Position numbers and translations under genes: made by a program. Of a stretch of 30,187 bases of DNA, positions 24,112 to 30,187 are shown one piece after another; position 1 is the stretch's first letter; each line of letters opens with the position of its first letter. The stretch comes from an uncultured Bacilli bacterium (GTDB lineage Bacteria; Bacillota_I; Bacilli_A; RF39; UBA660), in assembly GCA_934098665.1 (NCBI GenBank), contig CAKOOO010000012.1, positions 1 to 30,187 of the forward strand, written 5' to 3'. Below the pieces are notes generated by a model that saw only the letters and a program-made list of their open reading frames with translations, did no database searches and was not told the origin of the DNA.

Positions 24112-25692
24112 CTAATTTTCTTTTTTTAAACAAATAGCAAGATAAATAGGAATAACTACTATAATAGGATTCATATATCTTAAATAAGCATTAACTGGTG
24201 ATAAAAAGCAAAATGCTAATGTAAGAAGTATTGGCAGTGAAAATATTATATTTTTATACCTTTTTTTGTATACTGAATATCCAATTAGTATTAAAAGAAG
24301 CCAAGTATAAACTCCTGTATTATATACTAAACCTATTCCTTTAGTAGTTTTTAATTTATTTGTAAAATTTGTAATAAATTTTCTTTCTAGTTTAAAAGCC
24401 TTTAAATAATGAAGGTTAAAATAACCAGTATTTACTTTTTTATTATAAACTACAATAAACCATGCTACTCCATCTTTATAATCTTTTTTAAGTGGATAAT
24501 AATAACCATAATAATTTTCTAAAAATGCATCAATGTATACTTTTGGATGTTTTTTTAGTCCTTTAAACCAAAATTTAAAATAGGTAATAAGCTCTTCTTT
24601 AGTATCACAAAGCCATGGGAATTTAACTGGATCAGATAGCTCTGGGTCATATTTTTTCTTAATATCTTTTATACTCATTCTATATAAATTTTCTACATAC
24701 TTTTTTTCTTTATCAGTAAATTCATAACTATAATATTTTATATATCTAGCACTTTGCTGTATTGGTACTGATAATGTTTCTCTTATATTTGAAGGCTCTA
24801 CATCAAAATAATTTAAAGCCTTTTTATAGCCAAATTGAAATAATAAAAATATAATTAAAAATACTAAAGATGTTTTACGATGAGATTTTTTAAATAAAAA
24901 TACTATTAATGAAGATGCCACTATATATATACCATTATTTCTAAATAAAACTACACATAAACTAAATAGTAGTAATAATAACGTGTTTTTTTTAGATTTA
25001 TCAAAATAAAACTTATAATAATAAATTAAAAACCATACAAAAAGTAAATAATAATATGTATCTTTTACAATTGTATAGCCATTAATATACCATACAGGAT
25101 TTAAAAGAAAAAATAAAAATGTTATAACTCTAATTACTTTTGGAGTATTAATTTCTTTAAAAAATTTAAAAATATATGCAAAAGTAAAACATGAAAAAAT
25201 CAATTGAGGAAATGTATACAAAAATATACCAAAATTATCATTATAAATAAGTCTTCCTAGTTTCATAGAAACACCCATTAATAAAGTTGGAAATACCGGG
25301 TGATGATTACTTATTGGCATAATGTTATAAAAATAATCAAGTTCCTGAAGTCCATCCCAATGAACTGGTCCTGGATAATAAAATATAATTATTGGTAATG
25401 AAAATATTAAAAAAATTATAAATATTTTTAATAATGGATTTTCTTCGAAAATAAAATTATATAATTTATTATTTGAATTATCACTTTTTAATTTATCTAA
25501 TAGTTTATATAATGTAATTATAAATAAATATATTAAAAAAGTAATTATTATAAAAGCAAAAAAAGTTTTTATAATATTTTTACTATAAAATAATCTATCA
25601 ATTACATGATGTTTATTTATTTCATACCCAAATAAAAAACATATTGATAATACTATACTTAATATAATACCTACTTTTGAAATCTTCTTCAT
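24112..25692 (-). CDS. Polytopic membrane protein, possible GT-C glycosyltransferase (DUF6020-like)
   Basis: The 526-residue protein has about twelve hydrophobic segments. Between the early helices lies a loop YYPGPVHWDGLQELDYFYN with an acidic residue, followed by SNHHPVFPTLLMG. The pattern (an Asp-containing first external loop, then a His-Pro motif, many helices and a late soluble loop) resembles GT-C-type lipid-linked sugar transferases and the uncharacterised DUF6020 group. That would imply surface glycan or lipid modification, as inference. The start at 25692 is preferred over an upstream TTG because that TTG is part of a good -35 box and MKKISK leads into a helix. No Shine-Dalgarno is visible; the -10 lies 7 nt upstream. 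Confidence 0.75.
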   Translation of the reverse strand: MKKISKVGIILSIVLSICFLFGYEINKHHVIDRLFYSKNIIKTFFAFIIITFLIYLFIITLYKLLDKLKSDNSNNKLYNFIFEENPLLKIFIIFLIFSLPIIIFYYPGPVHWDGLQELDYFYNIMPISNHHPVFPTLLMGVSMKLGRLIYNDNFGIFLYTFPQLIFSCFTFAYIFKFFKEINTPKVIRVITFLFFLLNPVWYINGYTIVKDTYYYLLFVWFLIYYYKFYFDKSKKNTLLLLLFSLCVVLFRNNGIYIVASSLIVFLFKKSHRKTSLVFLIIFLLFQFGYKKALNYFDVEPSNIRETLSVPIQQSARYIKYYSYEFTDKEKKYVENLYRMSIKDIKKKYDPELSDPVKFPWLCDTKEELITYFKFWFKGLKKHPKVYIDAFLENYYGYYYPLKKDYKDGVAWFIVVYNKKVNTGYFNLHYLKAFKLERKFITNFTNKLKTTKGIGLVYNTGVYTWLLLILIGYSVYKKRYKNIIFSLPILLTLAFCFLSPVNAYLRYMNPIIVVIPIYLAICLKKEN

Positions 25693-25699
25693 AAGTAGT

Positions 25700-25728
25700 A
25701 TTTTATCACTATCTATAAATAAGTGCAA
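25700..25728 (-). promoter_or_regulatory. Promoter of the 24112-25692 gene, near-leaderless
   Basis: On the minus strand TTGCAC (25723-25728), a 17-bp spacer and TAAAAT (25700-25705) end 7 nt before the ATG, so transcription should start at or next to the start codon. Confidence 0.6.
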
Positions 25729-25795
25729 TTTAATCAGCTATATTTTACACTTATTTACTTATTTTATATTAAATAATAATTAGTAATATGTTTGA

Positions 25796-25951
25796 TTAAA
25801 TATTTTTTAAAGTTAAAAGTACTTTATAATGGCTCCAGGATAAAATGGAACTCATTGGGTTCCATTTTATTTCCAATGTCATTTCATAAAACTATCTCAT
25901 ATATCTTAAGTATCTTTCATTATATTTCTTACCTACTTCTAGAGTTAATTT
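25796..25951 (-). pseudogene. Third, most decayed DUF1016/YhcG copy
   Basis: In frame with the end of copy 2, the minus strand continues LEVGKKYNERYLRYMR, a stop, FYEMTLEIKWNPMSS and ILSWSHYKVLLTLKNI, then a stop. This corresponds to residues about 62-110 of the intact protein (NEVGKKYNRRTLYRMKQFYNLF ... LTWSHIRELLPLK). The N-terminus and the whole nuclease domain are gone. It joins copy 2 directly, as expected from a deletion between tandem repeats. Beyond it, 25729-25795 holds no gene. Confidence 0.8.
25840..25870. repeat. Palindrome in YhcG copy 3
   Basis: ATAAAATGGAAC (25840-25851) and GTTCCATTTTAT (25859-25870) are perfect 12-bp inverted arms around TCATTGG. The centre ATT corresponds to the Met codon before ILSWSH. 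Confidence 0.9.
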
Positions 25952-26422
25952 TTAATTTGTTGTTAATTTATTTTTAATTTCCTTGCTAAGTCTTTCATAT
26001 TCTTTTGACTTTATAAGTATTCTTAAGCTTCTTATGTCCAAATTTCTTTGTTCACATACTTTAATATAATAATTAATTTCATTGTTATCATTTAATGGTA
26101 ATAATTCTACATAATGACTCCAGCTCAAAAGTGTCGCCATTGGTGACACTTTTTGTTCGCTATTTTACTTTCCAAACAAATTGTAAAACTGGTTCATTCT
26201 AAATAGAGTTCTACAATTATACTTCTTACCTACTTCAATAGCTAATTTTTTAGCATATTGTCCCATGATATCATTACCATATTCTTTTCTTGCCTCACTT
26301 AAAAATTTACCTACTTCAAAATAAGTAAGAACTTTATTTCTTTCTTTAGAATAATCTTTTACTTTTGCATAGATTTCATTTTTTAATAATTTTTCTTTGA
26401 TTTTATCATAATAATTTACCAT
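25952..26422 (-). pseudogene. Second DUF1016/YhcG copy, broken by a stop and a C-terminal deletion
   Basis: The ATG at 26422 (AAGGATG upstream) opens a frame nearly identical to the first 84 residues of the intact neighbour, up to NQFYNLFGK. A TAA follows at 26165, and the same frame then continues NSEQKVSPMATLLSWSHYVELLPLN through KSKEYERLSKEIKNKLTTN to a stop at 25952. A single base change (probably GAA to TAA) therefore cut the gene, and the PDDEXK domain (residues from about 155) is missing. The N-terminal 85-residue fragment may still be translated and could act as a truncated DNA-binding product, though this is speculative. Confidence 0.87.
26127..26153. repeat. Palindrome in YhcG copy 2
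   Basis: AAAAGTGTC (26127-26135) and GACACTTTT (26145-26153) are perfect 9-bp arms. After one mismatch the inner CC/GG pair closes on the centre ATT, at the Met codon before the LSWSH motif. Confidence 0.9.
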
Positions 26423-26437
26423 TTAAACACATCCTTT

Positions 26438-27334
26438 CTAACTTTTTAATTTAAATTCTCTTGCAAATATTCTTTCATCAGAGCAGTATTCAATTACATA
26501 TCTATTATTTCTTGCACATATAATTATTCCTATTGTTTTATTATCAGATACATCTTTTACATTCTTATCAATGTAATTCATATAAACCTCAATTTGTCCT
26601 ATATGTTCTTTCTTTAGTTCTGTTACTTTGAGCTCTACGACTACATAGCATTTAAATTTTACATTATATAAAAGTAAGTCTATGTAATTATAGTTACTTC
26701 CGATTTTAATTTTATATTCATTGCCTCCATAAAGAAAACCATTACCTAATTGTTTTAAAAAATTATCCAAATTATTAAGTATAGCTTGTTTTAATGCATA
26801 CTCGGTTAATTTTTCTTGATTGTCTTCAAATTTAATCAAAATTGGATTTGGCACTAAATCAGGTAACTTTAATTCTTCATTTGTAACTAGTTTGTTTTTA
26901 GTTTCCTCACTAAGTCTTTCGTATTCTTTGGATTTTATTTTTTCACTTAGTTCACGCTGAGTTAAAGACAAATTTATAGCACTATTTAAATAATAGCCAA
27001 TAGCATTTTCGTCTTTTAATGGTAATAATTCCCTTATATGGCTCCATGTCAATTGTGTCCACATTGTGGACACTTTTTGTTCACCAAATAAATTATAAAA
27101 TTGTTTCATCCTATAAAGCGTTCTTCTATTATATTTTTTACCGACTTCGTTTACTAATTTTTCAGCGTAACTTCCTATAACATCATTACCATATTTTTTA
27201 CCAGCCTCACTTAAAAGTTTACCAACCTCATAATAAGTAAGAACTTTATTTCTTTCTTTAGAATAATCTTTTACCTTTGCATAAATTTCATTTTTTAATA
27301 ATTTTTCTTTAATTTCATCATAATAATTTACCAT
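26438..27334 (-). CDS. DUF1016 / YhcG-type PDDEXK nuclease
   Basis: The 298-residue protein has the YhcG layout. The helical DUF1016 N-terminal domain (about 1-150) contains a winged-helix-like GKKYNRRTLYRMKQFYNLF and the family motif LTWSHIRELL (95-104). A restriction-endonuclease-like domain follows, with NYIDLLLYNVKFKCYVVVELKV (Asp219, Glu234, Lys236) and a later GQIEVYMNYID (Gln247), the expected PD-(D/E)xK residues. Such proteins are thought to bind and cut DNA; their biological role is not settled, and defence or mobile-element functions have been suggested. It is short compared with the 340-370 usual. GGAGG precedes the ATG. Two decayed copies follow directly in the same orientation. 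Confidence 0.9.
   Translation of the reverse strand: MVNYYDEIKEKLLKNEIYAKVKDYSKERNKVLTYYEVGKLLSEAGKKYGNDVIGSYAEKLVNEVGKKYNRRTLYRMKQFYNLFGEQKVSTMWTQLTWSHIRELLPLKDENAIGYYLNSAINLSLTQRELSEKIKSKEYERLSEETKNKLVTNEELKLPDLVPNPILIKFEDNQEKLTEYALKQAILNNLDNFLKQLGNGFLYGGNEYKIKIGSNYNYIDLLLYNVKFKCYVVVELKVTELKKEHIGQIEVYMNYIDKNVKDVSDNKTIGIIICARNNRYVIEYCSDERIFAREFKLKS
27055..27073. repeat. Palindrome in the intact YhcG gene
   Basis: GTGTCCAC (27055-27062) and GTGGACAC (27066-27073) are perfect 8-bp arms around ATT. It covers codons VSTMWT (about residues 88-93), directly before the LTWSH motif. Confidence 0.92.
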
Positions 27335-27374
27335 TTTGTTCCTCCATTTCTAAACGATTTAAACTTTTACTGCA

Positions 27375-27430
27375 AAATAAAAAGCAGAAAAACATACCAT
27401 TTTCCTTAAGAAAAGGTACATCTTTCCGCT
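27375..27430 (-). terminator. Large terminator hairpin between gatB and yhcG
   Basis: On the minus strand a 15-nt arm beginning GCGGAAAGATG (27416-27430) pairs without interruption, allowing G-T pairs, with the arm ending TTTTTCTGC (27385-27399). An inner TTTTC/GAAAA stem extends it, and TTTTTATTTT follows. It may end the gatCAB transcript or attenuate transcription into yhcG, whose ATG is about 40 nt further. The gap 27335-27537 also has ATATATTT/AAATATAT and ACCTCTT/AAGAGGT inverted pairs but no convincing gene. Confidence 0.8.
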
Positions 27431-27517
27431 TCGTATATATTTATTACCTCTTTTAAAATATATGTAATCGTCTAATAATAATTGCTTGGTTTATAAGAGG
27501 TTTACCTTGCATATTAA

Positions 27518-27545
27518 TAGTATCAAAATAAAATATATTAATCAA
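27518..27545 (-). promoter_or_regulatory. Possible promoter at the end of gatB
   Basis: On the minus strand TTGATT (27540-27545) and TACTAT (27518-27523) are spaced about 16 bp. If used, the transcript would begin with a leader of about 170 nt that contains the large terminator before yhcG. Confidence 0.4.
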
Positions 27546-28953
27546 GTTTTTTATGAAGTAAATCTTTTGTAATAATTGGGTTTGCTTTACCCCTGGTTTC
27601 TTTCATAACTTGACCTACAAAGAAATCAAAAATATTGGTTCTACCATTTTTATATTCTAAAATTTCTTTTTCATGTGAAGATAAAATTTTATCAATTATA
27701 CTTTCAATTAAGTTTTCATCACTAACCTGTGCATCCTCTTTAGAAATAAAGTTCTTAGGTTCTTTTTCTTCCTCTAAAGATTTATAGAAAACTTCTTTCA
27801 CCCCTTTTGAGGATAAAATTCCACTTTCTTTAGCATCATTAATTTGTTTTAAATATTCAGGTGTTAAATAAAATTCATTAATAGAAATATCTTTTTCATT
27901 TATATATGATGTAATTATTCCATTAATATAATTTGCAGCTATAATTGGTTTAATACCAACTTCAACACATTTTTCAAAATAGTTTGCAATATTAATATCT
28001 TTGATTAAAATATTAGCATTATACTCATCAAGTCCTAAATTACTTATATATTTTTCTTTTCTTTCATCTGCTAAAACAGGAATGGCTTTTCTAATATTTT
28101 CTATAAAATCTTTAGTTATTTCATAAGGTGGAATATTAGGCTCAACAAAATATTTATAGTCTATTGCATCTGCTTTACTACGCATATGAACTGTTGTACC
28201 TGAAGACTCGTCGAATCTACGAGTTTCTTGATATAATGGTTCGTTATTTTTTAGTGATGCAAGTTGTCTTTTTTCCTCATATAAAATTGCAAGTTTTACA
28301 TTTGCTAAACTATTTACATTTTTAATTTCAACTTTTGGAGTAATATAATTACCATTATCATCCATTAGATTTACATTAACATCACATCTAATTTGCCCTT
28401 TTTTAGTATCAGCATCAGAAATGCCTGTATATTTATAAATTCTACACATTGTCTCTAAAAAGGCTATTGCTTCATCTGCTGAATGCATACAAGGAGCTGT
28501 AACTGTTTCAAGAAGTGGTACCCCAGCACGATTATAATCAATAAGAGAAAATGCCTGCAAATGGTCAAGTGCTGCTGCATCTTCCTCTAAATGGATATCT
28601 AAAATTTCTACATTAAATTTACTACCATTAAGTGATACATCTAAATTACCATTAATACCCACAGGTCTAGTATTTTGAGTAATTTGATAGCCTTTTGGAA
28701 GATCTGGATAATAATAATTTTTCCTGTCAAAAAGCATATATTTTGCTATATCACATTTAAGTATTAAAGCCATTTCAACTGCTTTTTTAACACACTCTTC
28801 ATTTAATGAAGGCATAAATCCAGGAAATGCTAAATCAATTTCATTAATATTTACATTGGCCATTTTATTATATACATTTGATGATGGAGAAAATACTTTT
28901 GTAATGCTTTTCATTTCAGCATGCATTTCAAGGCCAATAACAAGTTTAGTCAT
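27538..28953 (-). CDS. gatB: Aspartyl/glutamyl-tRNA amidotransferase subunit B
   Basis: This subunit of GatCAB converts Glu-tRNA(Gln) (and Asp-tRNA(Asn)) to the amide form, using ammonia delivered from GatA. The family start TKLVIGLEMHAEM, then FSPSSNVYN, DLPKGYQITQ, LEEDAAALDH, DYNRAGVPLLE and RCDVNVNL are GatB landmarks. The C-terminal region has the tRNA-binding YqeY-like tail ending FVGQVMKETRGKANP. The length of 471 is normal. The ATG at 28953 is chosen because AAGGAGG precedes it; a longer frame would enter gatA. gatA overlaps its start by 8 bp. Its presence suggests the organism makes Gln-tRNA indirectly. Confidence 0.97.
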   Translation of the reverse strand: MTKLVIGLEMHAEMKSITKVFSPSSNVYNKMANVNINEIDLAFPGFMPSLNEECVKKAVEMALILKCDIAKYMLFDRKNYYYPDLPKGYQITQNTRPVGINGNLDVSLNGSKFNVEILDIHLEEDAAALDHLQAFSLIDYNRAGVPLLETVTAPCMHSADEAIAFLETMCRIYKYTGISDADTKKGQIRCDVNVNLMDDNGNYITPKVEIKNVNSLANVKLAILYEEKRQLASLKNNEPLYQETRRFDESSGTTVHMRSKADAIDYKYFVEPNIPPYEITKDFIENIRKAIPVLADERKEKYISNLGLDEYNANILIKDINIANYFEKCVEVGIKPIIAANYINGIITSYINEKDISINEFYLTPEYLKQINDAKESGILSSKGVKEVFYKSLEEEKEPKNFISKEDAQVSDENLIESIIDKILSSHEKEILEYKNGRTNIFDFFVGQVMKETRGKANPIITKDLLHKKLD

Positions 28954-30187
28954 GGATATCCTCCTTAATGATTTTTTCAAGATCATTTGCTATAGCAAGC
29001 ATATAACTATCTTTTTTAAATCCAGATGTAATATTAATTCCAATAGGCATACCCTTTAGTTTATTATAAGGAATAGTTATTGATGGATAGCCACCAAAGT
29101 TACCAATTACTAAATGATTATCAAGTACTATTTCATCTTTACCCATTTCATCAGTGGTTTCATTTATTTTCGGAGCAATATCACTTTGAGCTGGAAGAAT
29201 TAGTCCATCATACTTATTAAATAATTCATTAAATGTATTTACTACTATTCTTCTTACTTTTTTAGCATTAATAAAATATTTTTCTTGATTTTCTTTTTGT
29301 AAAATAAATGAGCCAATTACAAATCTTCTTTTGATAAGTGAAGAAAAGTTTTTAGTTCTAAAGTTTTTAATAACATCCATTGCATTTTCACCTTTTTCAC
29401 GGTGTCCAAAACTTATACCTGTAAGGTTTGAATCATTTGAGGTTGCCTCTGCACAAGATATTGATGTATAAACTGGTTTTAATGCCTTTAAAAGGGCTTC
29501 ATCAATACTTTCTTCATAGATTTCATAGCCTTTAGTTTTTAATAGTTCTAATAATTTATTAAAATCATCAATTATTTTAATTGTATTTGAATTTGTATAT
29601 TTTGATTTATCTACAATTTCTTTAATATAAAATAATTTTTTACTTTTTAAATTATTAAAATCTTTTGTTAAATCTATTTCATCCATATCTTTAATTGTAG
29701 TCATATCTTTATCATCAGAACCTTTAACAGTATTTACCACAATTGCTGCATCTTTTACATTATTTGTTAAAACACCAATTGTATCAAGTGATGAAGCAAA
29801 AGCAAAAAGCCCATATCTACTTATAAGACCATAACTTGGTTTATAACCCACTACTCCAGTATAAGCCGCAGGTTTTCTAATTGAATCTCCAGTATCTGTA
29901 CCAATTGCAAAAGGAACTGTTTTTAGGGCAACTGCAACGGCGCTTCCAGCAGATGATCCAGCTGAAATTCTTTCTTCATCATAAGGGTTTTTAACTATGC
30001 CAGCATTACCAGTAAGGCCAGTTCCACCCATAGCAAGTTCATCCATATTAGTTTTACCAATCATTATAGCACCACTTTGAGAAAGTTTTTCATAAACTGT
30101 AGCATTATAAATAGGAACATAGTCTTTTAAAGTATTAGAGCAAGCAGTAGTTCTTATTCCTTTAGTTGAAATATTATCTTTCATTGC
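28946..30187 (-). CDS. gatA: Glutamyl-tRNA amidotransferase subunit A, 5' end outside the window
   Basis: This amidase subunit releases ammonia from glutamine for GatB. The visible 413 residues start inside the catalytic domain with AMKDNI, which holds the catalytic lysine. The amidase signature follows: SAGSSAGSAVAV with the cis serine 75 residues after the lysine, then GTDTGDSIRKPA with the nucleophile serine 24 residues later, the expected spacing. The residue before the nucleophile is Asp where many homologues have Gly. About 70 N-terminal residues, and probably gatC, lie beyond the window edge, so the ATG near the edge is internal. The end overlaps gatB by 8 bp. Confidence 0.95.
   Translation of the reverse strand, partial: AMKDNISTKGIRTTACSNTLKDYVPIYNATVYEKLSQSGAIMIGKTNMDELAMGGTGLTGNAGIVKNPYDEERISAGSSAGSAVAVALKTVPFAIGTDTGDSIRKPAAYTGVVGYKPSYGLISRYGLFAFASSLDTIGVLTNNVKDAAIVVNTVKGSDDKDMTTIKDMDEIDLTKDFNNLKSKKLFYIKEIVDKSKYTNSNTIKIIDDFNKLLELLKTKGYEIYEESIDEALLKALKPVYTSISCAEATSNDSNLTGISFGHREKGENAMDVIKNFRTKNFSSLIKRRFVIGSFILQKENQEKYFINAKKVRRIVVNTFNELFNKYDGLILPAQSDIAPKINETTDEMGKDEIVLDNHLVIGNFGGYPSITIPYNKLKGMPIGINITSGFKKDSYMLAIANDLEKIIKEDIHD

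Noticed and set aside
25792..25977. 61-codon plus-strand open frame
   Set aside because: It is antisense to the decayed YhcG copies 2 and 3, whose homology on the minus strand explains the sequence.
1..30187. Genetic code 4 (TGA = Trp) as in Mycoplasma
   Set aside because: TGA ends conserved genes such as yidD at the expected length, and conserved tryptophans are encoded by TGG.
1..30187. CRISPR array, intact insertion sequence or prophage
   Set aside because: No regularly spaced repeats, transposase or phage structural genes are present; xerD with dif is explained by chromosome-dimer resolution.

Overview
The window is a very AT-rich chromosome segment of a low-GC bacterium on the Bacillota/Mollicutes side of the tree. 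An uncultivated, reduced-genome gut Bacilli lineage (RF39-like) is my best guess. Supporting signs are the base composition, Bacillus-type gene neighbours (rnc-smc; tcdA with a 6S-like RNA, plus rarA nearby), a Bacillus-like dif site, and TGA used as a stop (yidD and rarA end in TGA), so the code is 11 and not the Mycoplasma code. The taxonomic call is inference.

Layout. 1-1208 (minus): a partial tRNA-Ser, a ZnuA-like lipoprotein and yidD. 1305-6511 (plus): rnc, smc, an HTH protein and a Cys-rich anchored protein. 6512-6858: a convergent intergenic region with short inverted repeats and a strong dif candidate at 6812-6839. 6859-12071 (mostly minus): an anchored PIG-L deacetylase, a class I amidotransferase-like hydrolase, a ZIP transporter, a tiny Asn-Ala-Arg repeat ORF (plus), xerD and a large surface protein. 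12341-15076 (minus): a four-gene unit with two paralogous HExxH zincins and two unknown proteins. 15169-17342 (plus): rarA and gpsA. 17356-20079 (minus): dxs, tcdA and a 6S-like RNA. 20272-25692 (minus): a membrane/coiled-coil protein, a HerA-like ATPase, a membrane-anchored serpin, a surface-protein pseudogene and a polytopic membrane protein. 25796-27334 (minus): one intact DUF1016/YhcG nuclease gene followed by two decayed tandem copies. 27538-30187 (minus): gatB and a truncated gatA.

How it works together. Genes left of the dif candidate mostly point right and those to its right mostly point left, as expected at a replication terminus, and a XerD-type recombinase lies 3 kb away. SMC also acts in chromosome segregation. 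Housekeeping functions present are RNA processing, isoprenoid precursor synthesis (dxs), phospholipid precursor synthesis (gpsA), t6A modification (tcdA) and Gln-tRNA formation (gatAB). Accessory content is concentrated in the surface proteins, the zincin operon and the YhcG array.

The best candidates for something undescribed are the YhcG array, in which all three copies carry a DNA palindrome at the same codons but with different arm sequences, and the zincin operon, whose three gene junctions are all stop-T-ATG. All family calls come from reading motifs by eye; no database search was run.
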